From the NCBI RefSeq assembly GCF_001412085.1, contig NZ_LKEV01000003.1, positions 182,852 through 246,851 of the forward strand: 64,000 bases of DNA, read 5' to 3'. A program made the position numbers and the translations under genes. The DNA comes from Corynebacterium lowii. Its GTDB lineage: Bacteria > Actinomycetota > Actinomycetes > Mycobacteriales > Mycobacteriaceae. Positions 8,733 through 18,335 of the stretch are shown in pieces. The notes under the pieces are model-generated. The model saw only the letters and a program-made list of their open reading frames with translations, ran no database searches and was not told the DNA's origin. The stretch's first letter is position 1, and each line of letters opens with the position of its first letter.

Positions 8733-9663
8733 GGTAATCCGCGCCCGTGAGGGTGCCCTCGCTAAAGGAGAGCACCCAGCAACTGGCCTTCTTGGCCTCA
8801 ATGTCATCGAGAAACAGACCGCCCAACCGGGCTATGGCCTGGGGAATGGAGATTCCCTGGCTGACCACCACGGAGGTGCCGCCCCTCGCTATTACTTCCT
8901 CTAAAGCCCGCTGCGCCTGCTCGGGATTATTCTCCCAGCCCTCATCGCCGTAGAGGGGATCTACTGTGATGCTCAGGCCGAGCTCATCGGCCAGGGGAGC
9001 GGCGGTTAATTGGCAGCGGTCCGGTTGGGCGCTGTAGAGGGAATCCGGGCGATAGGCCAGCAGCAGCGGCACAAGCATCTCGGCCTGGCGGCGCCCCTTC
9101 TTATCCAGGGGGCGGCGATCATCGTCGCCCGCCCAGTTTCGGCGCTGGTGTGCACGGCCGTGGCGCACCAAAATCACGGTGGAGGTGGTCGCAGACGCCA
9201 GGCGCTCGGCGGCCCGGTCGATCACGGCCACATCCACGTCATAGCTCAGCAGGGCGCGGGCGCTATCGAGGTCAACCCAGCGCAGCTCGTCTACCTCTTC
9301 GTTGGGCTGGAACTCACCCGCGCTCACGAGGGCGAGCCAGTAGCACACCACCTTCGTGCGGTCCTTGACCGGGTAGGTGACCTTTCCCAGTAGGCGGCCC
9401 AGGGTGGCCTCGTATCCGGTCTCCTCATAAATCTCGCGGGCGGCCGTGGTAGGCAGGGATTCCCCGGCGTCTACCTTGCCTTTGGGCAGGGACCAATCAT
9501 CGTAGTGCGGGCGGTGTACCACGGCTACCTCTATTGCTTCTCCTTGCTTCCGCCATAACACGGCACCGGCGGCCAGGGTGGAGCGCGGAAACTCCCCGGC
9601 GGGGTCTTTGGGGATACTGTGGTATTCGCCATCGAGGTACACGGCGGCAGAAAGATTGCCCAT
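8707..9663 (-). CDS. Nudix hydrolase fused to a histidine phosphatase (MutT1-like)
   Basis: A 318-residue two-domain protein. The N-terminal Nudix domain (about residues 25-145) has the Nudix box G-K-V-D-A-G-E through REIYEETG near residues 65-85. The C-terminal domain (about 150-318) starts with [13 protein letters not shown], the RHG motif of the histidine phosphatase superfamily. Mycobacterial MutT1 has the same order and hydrolyses 8-oxo-dGTP, 8-oxo-GTP and diadenosine polyphosphates; that function is inferred. ATG 9663 has GGAAGGA upstream at about 10 nt. An upstream ATG at 9705 would add 14 residues but its AGGGGA is only 2 nt away. It is divergent from gpsA and convergent with leuD. 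Confidence 0.88.
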   Translation of the reverse strand: MGNLSAAVYLDGEYHSIPKDPAGEFPRSTLAAGAVLWRKQGEAIEVAVVHRPHYDDWSLPKGKVDAGESLPTTAAREIYEETGYEATLGRLLGKVTYPVKDRTKVVCYWLALVSAGEFQPNEEVDELRWVDLDSARALLSYDVDVAVIDRAAERLASATTSTVILVRHGRAHQRRNWAGDDDRRPLDKKGRRQAEMLVPLLLAYRPDSLYSAQPDRCQLTAAPLADELGLSITVDPLYGDEGWENNPEQAQRALEEVIARGGTSVVVSQGISIPQAIARLGGLFLDDIEAKKASCWVLSFSEGTLTGADYLTSPLPVK

Positions 9664-9815
9664 TAATCGTCGTTCCTTCCCAAGGGCCGATGTTCTTTTG
9701 GCCATTGTCCCCTGTGGAGGGCGGTTTGTGCCACCACGGCGCGCGGGATCGTTATGCTCGAAGAGGAAGTTAGCCGGGACACACCCGTTCGGGCGCGCGA
9801 GGAAGGGAGCAATCA

Positions 9816-10811
9816 GTGGTGGCGGTAGCGGTGATGGGGGCGGGGTCCTGGGGCACCACCCTGGCTAAGGTATGGGCCGATGCCGGGCATCCCGTGCGCT
9901 TATGGGCGCGGCGTGAGGAGTTAGCGAACAAGATCAATGCCGAGCACGTCAACGCCGATTATTTGCCGGAGATCGCCCTGCCGGAGAGCATTGAGGCCAG
10001 CGCCCACCCGGAGGAGGTGCTGGCGGGGGCGGAGGTTGTTGTCCTGGGCGTGCCCAGCCAAACGCTGCGCGCCAATCTCTCCCAATGGGGCAGCGCCATT
10101 CCCACTGATGCCACGGTGCTGAGCATTTCTAAGGGAGTGGAAGTGGGCACCGGAAAACTCATGAACCAGGTGATCGAGGATGCCGGGATAGCCCCCGAGC
10201 GCATCGCCGTTCTCACCGGCCCCAATCTGGCCAAGGAGGTCGCCCAGGAGCAGGTGGCCGCCACCGTGATCGCCTGCACCGAGGAGTCCCGCGCCCGCTC
10301 CTTGCAACACGCGCTATCCACCGAATATCTGCGTCCTTATACCAATACGGACGTGATCGGCTGTGAGGTCGGCGGTGCCTGTAAGAACGTGATCGCCGTG
10401 GCCTGCGGCATCGCCACTGGGCTGGGGCTGGGCTATAACACCCTAGCCACCGTGATTACCAGGGGCCTGGCGGAGATTACTCGCCTGGGGCAGGCGCTGG
10501 GAGCACAACCACGCACGCTGGCGGGCCTGGCGGGTCTGGGGGATTTGGTGGCCACGTGCTCTTCTCCTCTTTCGCGCAATCATCGTTTTGGTGCACGCTT
10601 GGGGGAAGGCGGCACGATGGAGGAAGCCCGGCAGGCCACCGGAGGGCAGGTGGCCGAGGGAGTTCTTTCCTCCACCTCTATTGCGGAGTTGGCGCGCAAG
10701 CACGGAGTAGAGATGCCTATTACTCAGGCGGTGCATGCCGTGTGCCACGATGGAATGTCGGTGAATGAGATGATGACTTCGCTGATGGAACGATCAAAGA
10801 AAGCAGAGTAA
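9816..10811 (+). CDS. gpsA: Glycerol-3-phosphate dehydrogenase [NAD(P)+]
   Basis: A 331-residue enzyme that reduces dihydroxyacetone phosphate to sn-glycerol-3-phosphate for phospholipid synthesis. The N-terminal Rossmann motif is [16 protein letters not shown], the central part has [11 protein letters not shown], and the C-terminal helical domain contains [17 protein letters not shown] with the catalytic lysine. GTG 9816 is preceded by GGAAGGGA at good spacing; the next codon is also GTG. ddl follows after 3 nt, so translation is probably coupled. Length is normal. Confidence 0.96.
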   Translation: MVAVAVMGAGSWGTTLAKVWADAGHPVRLWARREELANKINAEHVNADYLPEIALPESIEASAHPEEVLAGAEVVVLGVPSQTLRANLSQWGSAIPTDATVLSISKGVEVGTGKLMNQVIEDAGIAPERIAVLTGPNLAKEVAQEQVAATVIACTEESRARSLQHALSTEYLRPYTNTDVIGCEVGGACKNVIAVACGIATGLGLGYNTLATVITRGLAEITRLGQALGAQPRTLAGLAGLGDLVATCSSPLSRNHRFGARLGEGGTMEEARQATGGQVAEGVLSSTSIAELARKHGVEMPITQAVHAVCHDGMSVNEMMTSLMERSKKAE

Positions 10812-10814
10812 ATA

Positions 10815-11876
10815 ATGACGGATAAGATCCGCGTGGCCGTGGTGTACGGCGGCAACTCCCCGGAACACTCGATCTCCTGCATTTCGGCCGCCGCGGTGAT
10901 GAGCCACCTGGATGAGCAGCGCTATGAGGTTATTCCCGTGGGGGTCACGCGCCAGGGCAGGTGGGTGGTGGGAAGCACCGATCCGGTGGCAGGGGAGGAA
11001 CTACCCGAGGTAGCGCAGGCGGACGAGGTGGCTCTCAGCCTCGATCCGGCGCATCGCGGGGCGTTGCGCTTTACCGACGGGCGCGGCACCTACGCCACCG
11101 CCGATGTGATCTTCCCGGTACTCCACGGCCCTCATGGGGAGGACGGCACGATACAGGGCCTCTTTGAACTGGCGGGAATCCCCTATGTGGGGCCGGGGGT
11201 ACTGGCCTCCGCCTGTGGCATGGATAAGGAGTACACCAAGAAATTGGTGGTGGCCGCGGGCCTTCCGGTGACGGCCGAGGCCATTGTGGAGGGCACGCGC
11301 AGCCTCAGCGAGGAGGAAAAGGAGCGCCTGGGCCTGCCGGTATTCGTCAAACCCGCCAGGGGAGGCTCCTCCATCGGCATTTCCAAGGTGGAGGCATGGG
11401 AGGAGCTGGATGCCGCGTTGGCTCTGGCCCGCGAGCAGGACGCCAAGGTCATCGTGGAGGCAGAAATCGTGGGCGCCGAGGTGGAAGTGGGGGTTTTGGA
11501 GTACCCGGATGGCACCCTCGTGGCCTCGGAACCGGCGCGCTTGATCGGCACGGAGGATTCGGAGGAAGGGTTCTATGGTTTTGAGACCAAGTACCGCGAT
11601 AACGTGGTGTCCGCGGAGATTCCGGCCCGCCTTAACCCGGAGGACACTGCGGCTCTCAAGGAGATGGCCCTGACGGCCTTTAGGGCCCTGGGCTGCAAGG
11701 GCCTGGCGCGCGTGGACTTTTTTGTCACGGAATCCGGCCCCATGCTCAATGAGATCAATACGCTACCGGGTTTTACCCCCATCTCCATGTACCCCAAGGT
11801 CTTTGAGGCCAGCGGAGTTAGCTACCAGAATCTTCTGAACACGATGGTGGATACGGCTCTGGCTACTCACTGCTAG
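10815..11876 (+). CDS. ddl: D-alanine--D-alanine ligase
   Basis: A 353-residue ATP-grasp enzyme that joins two D-alanines for peptidoglycan precursors. Visible motifs are VVYGGNSPEHSISC at the N-terminus, LHGPHGEDGTIQG, the ATP-binding loop VKPARGGSSIGISK, and the metal-site segment NEINTLPGFTPISMYPK. It is immediately downstream of gpsA, the usual arrangement in this genus. Its last 14 nt overlap the convergent DUF3515 gene. Which of the DdlA/DdlB names applies cannot be decided. Confidence 0.96.
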   Translation: MTDKIRVAVVYGGNSPEHSISCISAAAVMSHLDEQRYEVIPVGVTRQGRWVVGSTDPVAGEELPEVAQADEVALSLDPAHRGALRFTDGRGTYATADVIFPVLHGPHGEDGTIQGLFELAGIPYVGPGVLASACGMDKEYTKKLVVAAGLPVTAEAIVEGTRSLSEEEKERLGLPVFVKPARGGSSIGISKVEAWEELDAALALAREQDAKVIVEAEIVGAEVEVGVLEYPDGTLVASEPARLIGTEDSEEGFYGFETKYRDNVVSAEIPARLNPEDTAALKEMALTAFRALGCKGLARVDFFVTESGPMLNEINTLPGFTPISMYPKVFEASGVSYQNLLNTMVDTALATHC

Positions 11877-12747
11877 CTTCAAGGTTGCTGGTGATCGCCG
11901 CGCTGAGCTCCACGATGGGCGCATTACCCAGGGCAGGCGGTATATGCGCGGCCACGATGGCCTCGCGGCCCAGGGCGTAGGAGGTGCCGGAGTCCTCAAA
12001 CCACGGTATCCCGTTGATCTGGGTGAGTTGCTGGCCCGGCTGGTAGGCGTCAGGCATCTCCACCCCGCAGGCCAGGGTGATGGGTTCGGCTCCGGGGGCC
12101 GTCCACACGGCCTTGGCCTCGTTCTTCTCGTTGAGGGCGTGATCGCCCAGGCGCTCGGGGAGATTGCGCAGCAGCCTCGTGCAGCGTTCCTGCTCGGGGG
12201 TGGCCACGGTATCCAGGGGCAGGGGGTGGGGCTGGTGCTCTTCCTGGGGGAGTTCGGCCACGGCGGCGGCCACGTCTTGAACGGGGTTGAGCCCCTCGGC
12301 GGTAATCGCCACGGTGGGGTTGCGGTCCACGGTGTACCAGGTGCTCAGCTGGGTTTCGGCATCGGATATTTGCAGCCAGCTCGTGCCGTCGATCGTCTCG
12401 GGGGAGGATACGCGGGTATAAAGCTCGGTGGGTTCGATTCCGCAGCGCAGCGTAATGCGATCCTGGGAGGTTCGGGCCCAGGCGGCGGCTCCCGCAGGGG
12501 CGGGATCGGCTAATTCTGCGCGCTCGTAGTCCCCGATTTTTTCGGGAAGCCGGTCTAACAGGTCGGTGCACTGCTGGGATTGCGCCTGGGGGGCGTCGAT
12601 AGTGGAGAGCGCGATGGGCTGGTGCACCGCACGGTGGAATACCACCCGGGCCCCGATGAGCGCGCCGATGACGGCGAGAATGGCCAGTGTCAGGGCAATA
12701 TAGATGGGGGTGCGGTTAAAATCATTAGCATTGTCCACATCGCTCAT
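11863..12747 (-). CDS. DUF3515 protein with two tandem repeats of the domain
   Basis: A 294-residue protein with one N-terminal membrane helix (about residues 16-36) and a long outside part. The outside part holds two related copies: CTDLLDRLPEKIGDYE through AAAVAEL (about residues 58-165), and CTRLLRNLPERLGDHA through ELSAAI (about 183-287). Both keep the same Cys/LxxLPExxGD start, a second cysteine in a RCG or ACG-type segment, and an ING/IDG-x-x-W block. DUF3515 proteins are single-domain cell-envelope proteins in other actinobacteria as I recall, with no known function. ATG 12747 is chosen. It is divergent from thiL by 30 bp and convergent with ddl. Confidence 0.8.
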   Translation of the reverse strand: MSDVDNANDFNRTPIYIALTLAILAVIGALIGARVVFHRAVHQPIALSTIDAPQAQSQQCTDLLDRLPEKIGDYERAELADPAPAGAAAWARTSQDRITLRCGIEPTELYTRVSSPETIDGTSWLQISDAETQLSTWYTVDRNPTVAITAEGLNPVQDVAAAVAELPQEEHQPHPLPLDTVATPEQERCTRLLRNLPERLGDHALNEKNEAKAVWTAPGAEPITLACGVEMPDAYQPGQQLTQINGIPWFEDSGTSYALGREAIVAAHIPPALGNAPIVELSAAITSNLEASSE

Positions 12748-12777
12748 GGCTTGTGAGTCTAATGAAAGGACCCGTTC

Positions 12778-13734
12778 ATGCCGACCTCGCCGTCTGGCCC
12801 CACCATAGCCGAGGTCGGAGAACACCAGGTGATCCGGGAAATCATGGAGGCTGCGCCCTCCAGAGCCAATGGCGATGATGCGGCCGTGCTGGTGAGCGCG
12901 CAGCCCAATTCCAGGGTGGTGGTGAGCACGGACATGCTCGTGCAGGGCCGCCACTTCCGCTTCGATTGGTCCACCCCCCGCGAGGTGGGGCGCAAAGCCA
13001 TTGCGCAGAACTTCGCGGATATTGAGGCGATGGGCGCGCGCCCGATCAGCGCCCTGCTCGCCCTTTCCGCCCCGGTGGATACTCCCGTGGCCCTCATCCG
13101 CCAGATCGCGGAGGGGGTGGAAGAACAGGTGGAGCAGTTCTCCGCGGAGCTCGTGGGCGGTGATCTCACCGCCGGGGAAAACTTGGTGCTTGCCGTCACG
13201 GCCGTGGGATCGCTGGGGGGAAATCGCCGCCCGCTTACTATCGACGCCGCCCGCCCCGGCCAAAGGCTCGTGGCCGCAGGCGCGCTGGGGGACTCCGCCG
13301 CAGGCCTGGCCCTCTTGGAGCGCTATGGGCGCCAGGTGCCCCCTGAGTTTGTGGCCTTTCGGGACGCCCATACCCACCCGCAGATTCCGCCGGGCCGCGG
13401 CATGATTGCGCGGGCCACCGGGGCCACCGCCGCCACGGATAACTCCGATGGTCTCATCGCTGATTTGAGTACGATGGCGCGCCGCTCGGGGGTGGCCATC
13501 GACCTTGACCCGCAGGCCATTGCCCCCAGCGAACAGATGGTGCGCCTGGGCGAGCACCTGGGGATTGACCCCTGGCACTGGGTGCTCAGCGGGGGAGAGG
13601 ATCACACCATCGTGGCCACCACCGGCGGCGATGTTCCCTCGGGTTTTCGCAGCATTGGCGTGGTGCAGCGCGGCAGCGGAGTGAGCGTGGGGGGAGCCAT
13701 ACCCACGTACCAGGAGGGGTGGCTAAGCTTTTAA
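12778..13734 (+). CDS. thiL: Thiamine-monophosphate kinase
   Basis: A 318-residue PurM/AIRS-like kinase that phosphorylates thiamine monophosphate to thiamine diphosphate. Motifs include NGDDAAVL near residue 32, STDMLVQGRHF, the metal-binding NFADIEAMGARP and VGGDLTAG, and the C-terminal VLSGGEDHTIVAT. All belong to the family. ung follows after only 3 nt, so they are probably co-transcribed. The ATG at 12778 is 30 bp from the divergent DUF3515 start. Confidence 0.95.
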   Translation: MPTSPSGPTIAEVGEHQVIREIMEAAPSRANGDDAAVLVSAQPNSRVVVSTDMLVQGRHFRFDWSTPREVGRKAIAQNFADIEAMGARPISALLALSAPVDTPVALIRQIAEGVEEQVEQFSAELVGGDLTAGENLVLAVTAVGSLGGNRRPLTIDAARPGQRLVAAGALGDSAAGLALLERYGRQVPPEFVAFRDAHTHPQIPPGRGMIARATGATAATDNSDGLIADLSTMARRSGVAIDLDPQAIAPSEQMVRLGEHLGIDPWHWVLSGGEDHTIVATTGGDVPSGFRSIGVVQRGSGVSVGGAIPTYQEGWLSF

Positions 13735-13737
13735 TCC

Positions 13738-14397
13738 ATGAGCCTTCCCGTCCATGAGAGCTGGCAGCCTGTTCTCGCCCCGGTGGCCGATCAGATTCAC
13801 CGCATGGGAGATTTTTTGCGTGCGGAAAACGCCGCCGGGCGTGGTTATCTTCCCGCCGGCAACGATGTCTTGCGCGTGTTCCAGTACCCCTTTGATGAGG
13901 TCAAGGTGCTCATCATCGGCCAGGACCCTTACCCCACGCCTGGTCATGCGATGGGCCTTTCCTTTTCCACCCAACCGGGGGTACGCCCCCTGCCCAAGAG
14001 CCTCAATAACATTTTCACGGAGCTTTCCACAGACTTGGGTTTAGAAAAACCCCAGGACGGCGATCTCACCGCCTGGTCCCGCCAGGGGGTTGCCCTCTTT
14101 AACCGCGTGCTCACCGTGCGGCCCGGTGCCCCGGCCTCCCATCGTGGCAAGGGGTGGGAGCAGATCACCGAGGCCGCCATCATCGCCCTGGTGGAGCGCG
14201 ATCGCCCATTGGTGGCGATCCTGTGGGGGCGCGATGCCCAGACCGCTCGCGCCTTCCTCGGGGACACCCCCACCATCGAATCGCCGCACCCCTCGCCGCT
14301 ATCTGCCTCTAGGGGCTTCTTCGGGTCGCGTCCCTTTAGCCGCGCCAATGCGCTCTTGGAGCAGCGGGGAGCCACCCCGGTGGATTGGCGCTTGTAG
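13738..14397 (+). CDS. ung: Uracil-DNA glycosylase (family 1)
   Basis: A 219-residue base-excision repair enzyme that removes uracil from DNA. The water-activating motif [13 protein letters not shown] near residue 61 holds the catalytic aspartate, and the [11 protein letters not shown] block holds the active-site histidine and the minor-groove intercalation loop. A uracil-pocket phenylalanine is in GLSFST. It is packed between thiL and the DAK2 gene with 3 and 11 nt gaps. Confidence 0.96.
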   Translation: MSLPVHESWQPVLAPVADQIHRMGDFLRAENAAGRGYLPAGNDVLRVFQYPFDEVKVLIIGQDPYPTPGHAMGLSFSTQPGVRPLPKSLNNIFTELSTDLGLEKPQDGDLTAWSRQGVALFNRVLTVRPGAPASHRGKGWEQITEAAIIALVERDRPLVAILWGRDAQTARAFLGDTPTIESPHPSPLSASRGFFGSRPFSRANALLEQRGATPVDWRL

Positions 14398-14408
14398 GGT
14401 AGTACAGC

Positions 14409-15697
14409 ATGGCATATATCACGGAGCTCGATGGCCCCGCCCTCGCGGCCTGGGCTCGGTGTGCCGCTCTTCGCCTAGAGGAGCGCAGCCCGGAGATTAA
14501 CCGCCTCAACGTCTTTCCCATTCCGGATTCCGATACGGGCTCCAATATGGCCCACACCATGCAGGCGGCGGTCTCCGAGCTCTCACTTTTGCCTCAGGAC
14601 GCCACCGCCGCCCAGGTCACCTCGGCATTGACACGGGGGGCGTCGGCAGGCGCGCGAGGCAACTCCGGCATGGTGCTCGCCCAGGTACTGCGCAGCCTGG
14701 CGGAATCTCCTCGGGAGACGCTGCGCGGCCCCGAGGTCACCGCCGCCTTAAACCGCGCCTTTGACCTCGTGCACGGCGCCATCGCGCAGCCCGTGGAGGG
14801 CACCATCCTGAGCGTCACCGCGCTGCCGCTGCGGAGGCCGCTGAGCAGGAGGAGCTTCACCGCGTGGTCCGCGCCGCCACCGAGGCCGCCCACCGCGCTC
14901 TGGCCCGCACGCCTGCGCAACTTCCCGCGCTCAAAGGCTCGGTGGACGCCGGCGGCCAGGGCCTCGTGGTGCTTCTCGACGCCCTCCGCGATAGCCTCCA
15001 GGCCCCCACGGCAGAACCACACCTGGAAATCATGTTTTCCTATCAAGGCGATGCCGAACGGCTGAAAGCGGCCATCGCACCCCTGGGCACCAGCCTGGTG
15101 ATGAGCCCGGGGGAGGATCATCGCTCCATCGTGCACATTCACTCCCGCCGCAGCGGGGAACTCATTGAGCGCGCCTTTGGGCTTGGTGAGGTGAGCAATC
15201 TACGCCTAGAGGCCCTGCCAGAACACGAGGAGGAAGAACGCCCTGGGGTGATCGCGGTGGCCCCCACGGGCAGCATGGAACGGCTTTTCCAGGAGGCCGG
15301 GGCCGAGGTGATCGCGCCGGGCCACAGGCCACACCGCGAGGCCATCGTGCTCCCCAATGGGCTGAGCGACGTCGATAGCCCCGCCACCGTGCCCACGAAA
15401 CACCTGGTGGAGGGCATCGCAGCCCTAGCCGTGTACAACCCTGAACTCCCTCAACACGAGGCAACGCAGGTGATGCGCGAGACCGTGGCCGCCATGCGCA
15501 CCGCCGCCGTCGATGATCCCCAGGAAATCGCCGCCACGTGCCGCGAACTCCTCCGCGAGGGCGGGGAACTGGTGACCTTACTTCTGCGCCCCGATGTGGA
15601 GGTTGATGCCGCCGCGCTGAGCGAGGAACTCGGCGTCGAGCTCATGGCCTATCGGGCCGATAACCTTGCCACCGCCGCAGAAATTGGAGTGGAGTAA
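14409..15697 (+). pseudogene. DAK2/FakA-like kinase, frameshifted
   Basis: The N-terminal part is a DhaL/DAK2 nucleotide-binding domain with NVFPIPDSDTGSN, whose aspartates bind Mg-ATP, and GARGNSGMVLAQVL. The C-terminal part in another frame (from about 14822 to 15697) continues the family: AEAAEQEELHRVVRAA, GSVDAGGQGLVVLLDALRD, and a FakA-type C-terminal region to the end. FakA phosphorylates fatty acids bound to FakB/DegV proteins. Protein similarity leaves the first frame near 14820, and a -1 shift (equal to one missing base near 14820-14823) rejoins it. The gene would then encode about 429 residues. Uncorrected, it gives a 218-residue product with an aberrant tail. No slippery heptamer is visible. 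The second frame's stop overlaps the recG start. Confidence 0.85.
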
Positions 15698-17754
15698 TGC
15701 TCGGCTGGAGCGATGAACGCCACCTGAGCGCGATCTTGGAAGCCAAAGAGGCCCGCGCCGTGCACAGGCACCTGGGCGTGAGCACCGGCCAGGAGCTCCT
15801 GGAATATTATCCGCGCATATACTCGCGCAACGGCTCGGGAGTCAGCGTGGAGGGGGCCGAGGAAGGCGAGCACGTCACCTGCGTGGGGGAGGTGCGCTCG
15901 GTGAAGGAAAGTTACACCCGGGCGGGAAAACTCCTCACCCGCGTCATGCTCACCGACGGCACCCATGAGCTCGCCGCCACCTTCTTTCAATCCCGCTGGA
16001 TCAGCCAGCAACTCACCCCCGGCACTAAGGGAATGTTCTCCGGGAAGCTGCGCTACTACCGTGACCTCCCCCAATTACAGCACCCCTCTTACGTGCTCAT
16101 CGGCCCCACCGCACAGCGCGGAAATGGAGAACACATCGCGGAAATCCTGGCCGAACGTGAATACCTGCCGGTATATCCCGCGCGCAAAACGCTCACCTCC
16201 TGGCGGATCATGGACGCTATTGACCGCGCCCTGAAAACCCTGCCGCCTGTCCCCGAACCCCTCGACGAGGTGCCCGCCGATCTCGTGGGATTCGACGAAG
16301 CCCTGCGTGGTATCCACCAGCCCGGCCCCGAAGGCCCAGAACCCCACCGCCTGCGCCTCAAATACAACGAAGCCCTCGCCCTGGGCTGCGTCATGGCCTT
16401 GCGCCGAGCCGACGCCGCCCAGCGCACCGCGCTACCCAGCCCCGCTCAACCCCAGGGCCTGCGCGATGGGCTACTTGCCGCCCTACCCTTTGAACTCACC
16501 CCAGGCCAAAGCCAGGTGGTAGCAGAAATATCGGCCGATCTTAGCCACACCACTCCCATGTCCCGCCTCCTCCAGGGTGAGGTGGGTTCCGGTAAAACCA
16601 TCGTGGCGCTGCTCTCCATGCTCCAGGTGGTCGATAACGGCCACCAATGCGCCCTGCTCGCCCCCACCGAGGTGCTGGCCACCCAGCACGCCCGCTCGCT
16701 CACCGAAACCCTCATGCGCGCCGGGGTGGCGGCCTCCGTGGTGCTGCTCACCGGCTCCATGAGCACCGCCGCGCGCAAGGAGGCCCTGCTGGCCATCGTC
16801 TCCGGTCAGGCCGACATCGTGGTGGGTACCCACGCCATCATCCAAGATTCCGTAGAGTTCTTCCGCCTGGGTCTGGTGGTGGTGGATGAGCAGCACCGCT
16901 TTGGGGTGGAACAGCGCGATAGGCTGCGCCTCAAAGGCGGCAACCCGCACCTGCTGGTGATGACGGCCACCCCCATTCCCCGCACCATCGCCATGACGGT
17001 ATTCGGGGACCTCGAAGTATCCACCCTGCGCGAACTGCCCGGCGGGCGACGCCCCATTCGCACCTGGGTGGTGCCCGAGTCCAAACCCACCTGGGTGCAA
17101 CGCGCCTGGGACCGCATGAGGGAAGAGGTGCGCGCCGGGCACCAGGGTTATGTGGTGTGCCCCCGCATCGAGGGGGAGGGGGGCGTGATCGAGGTGGCCG
17201 CCCGTATTCTCCCCGACCTCCGGGTGGAGGTGCTGCATGGAAAACTCCCCGCGGCCGAGAAGGACGAGGTGATGAGCCGCTTTGCGGCCGGTGAGATTGA
17301 CGTGCTGGTATCCACCACCGTGGTGGAGGTGGGCGTGGACGTACCCAATGCCACCGTGATGATGATTATGGAGGCCGAGCGCTTTGGCATCTCCCAGCTC
17401 CATCAGCTGCGCGGCCGCGTGGGGCGCGGCGGCTTTGATTCCCTGTGCCTGCTGGCCACGGCGATGACTCCGGAGGAGAGCGGCTGGGAGCGCTTGGAGG
17501 CGGTGGCGGCCACCACCGACGGCTTTGAGCTGGCCGAGCAGGATCTCAAACTGCGCCAGGAGGGCGATGTGCTGGGTGAGGCTCAATCGGGGCGTAACCG
17601 CCAGATAAAGTTGCTCGATCTCTTCGAGGATCAGGAATTGATCGCGCGCACCAACCGCGACGCCGCCGCCCTGGTGGCGCGCAACCGCCCCCTGGCCGAA
17701 CACTTTGCCGCCGATATTGCCCCGGATAGCCAGGATTTCCTAGAGAAAAGTTAG
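15697..17754 (+). CDS. recG: ATP-dependent DNA helicase RecG
   Basis: A 685-residue superfamily 2 helicase that reverses stalled replication forks and processes recombination intermediates. After an N-terminal wedge/OB-fold region, the motor starts near residue 295 with Walker A GEVGSGKT, then motif II VVDEQHRFGVEQR, motif III MTATPIPRT and motif VI QLRGRVGRGG. ATG 15697 overlaps the last base of the stop of the frameshifted DAK2 gene (TAATG), so translation is likely coupled in the intact state. Length is slightly below the usual 690-750 for the family but all motifs are present. Confidence 0.96.
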   Translation: MLGWSDERHLSAILEAKEARAVHRHLGVSTGQELLEYYPRIYSRNGSGVSVEGAEEGEHVTCVGEVRSVKESYTRAGKLLTRVMLTDGTHELAATFFQSRWISQQLTPGTKGMFSGKLRYYRDLPQLQHPSYVLIGPTAQRGNGEHIAEILAEREYLPVYPARKTLTSWRIMDAIDRALKTLPPVPEPLDEVPADLVGFDEALRGIHQPGPEGPEPHRLRLKYNEALALGCVMALRRADAAQRTALPSPAQPQGLRDGLLAALPFELTPGQSQVVAEISADLSHTTPMSRLLQGEVGSGKTIVALLSMLQVVDNGHQCALLAPTEVLATQHARSLTETLMRAGVAASVVLLTGSMSTAARKEALLAIVSGQADIVVGTHAIIQDSVEFFRLGLVVVDEQHRFGVEQRDRLRLKGGNPHLLVMTATPIPRTIAMTVFGDLEVSTLRELPGGRRPIRTWVVPESKPTWVQRAWDRMREEVRAGHQGYVVCPRIEGEGGVIEVAARILPDLRVEVLHGKLPAAEKDEVMSRFAAGEIDVLVSTTVVEVGVDVPNATVMMIMEAERFGISQLHQLRGRVGRGGFDSLCLLATAMTPEESGWERLEAVAATTDGFELAEQDLKLRQEGDVLGEAQSGRNRQIKLLDLFEDQELIARTNRDAAALVARNRPLAEHFAADIAPDSQDFLEKS

Positions 17755-17765
17755 AGTGTTAGCTC

Positions 17766-18335
17766 ATGGCACGCATTATTTCCGGCCAGGCCCGAGGCCG
17801 CACCCTCAAAGTTCCCCCGCAGGGCACCCGCCCTACCTCTGACCGCGCCAAGGAAGGGCTCTTTTCCTCCTTGCAGGTGCGCTTTGGTTTTGAGGATAAG
17901 CGAGTGCTTGACCTCTTTGCCGGCAGCGGTGCCCTGGGCTTGGAGGCGGCCTCCCGGGGAGCCGCTGAGGTGGTGCTCGTGGAGTCCCACGCCCCGGCGG
18001 TCAAGGTGATTAAGGAGAACGCTCAGAAAGTGGGCCATCCCCGGGTGCAGGTGGAAGAAGCCAAGGCATCTACTTACGTGGCCCGCGCCCCCAGGGCTTT
18101 CTTTGACATGGTGCTGGCCGATCCGCCTTATGACCTGTCAGATGAGGACGTGCAGGCTATGCTTGCCGCCCTCATTCCGGCCCTGGCTCCGGGGGCCGTG
18201 GTGGTCATCGAGCGGCACGTGAAGTCACCGGAAACGCAATGGCCGGAGGGCTTTAGCCCCACGGGGCAGAAATTAAAAAAGCGAACCTATGGTATTGCCC
18301 GCATGGACATGGCCGTATGGAGGGAAGAAGAATGA
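17766..18335 (+). CDS. rsmD: 16S rRNA (guanine-966-N2) methyltransferase
   Basis: A 189-residue SAM-dependent methyltransferase of the small ribosomal subunit. It has the RxAR-like start RIISGQARGRTLKVP, the SAM motif VLDLFAGSGALGLEA, and the catalytic ADPPYDLSDE (NPPY-like) block. Its last 4 nt overlap the coaD start (ATGA), the usual rsmD-coaD arrangement in bacteria. The nearest gene upstream, recG, ends 11 nt before. Confidence 0.95.
   Translation: MARIISGQARGRTLKVPPQGTRPTSDRAKEGLFSSLQVRFGFEDKRVLDLFAGSGALGLEAASRGAAEVVLVESHAPAVKVIKENAQKVGHPRVQVEEAKASTYVARAPRAFFDMVLADPPYDLSDEDVQAMLAALIPALAPGAVVVIERHVKSPETQWPEGFSPTGQKLKKRTYGIARMDMAVWREEE

Noticed and set aside
11863..13605. A very long open frame on the minus strand including the thiL antisense region
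   Set aside because: The upstream part is antisense to a strongly conserved thiL; the DUF3515 protein starts naturally at 12747.
14820..14850. Programmed -1 frameshift in the DAK2 gene
   Set aside because: No X-XXY-YYZ slippery site or downstream pseudoknot is visible, so mutation or sequencing error is likelier.
16483..17703. 406-codon open frame antisense to recG
   Set aside because: Same reason: composition-driven, no motifs, and recG helicase motifs on the other strand.
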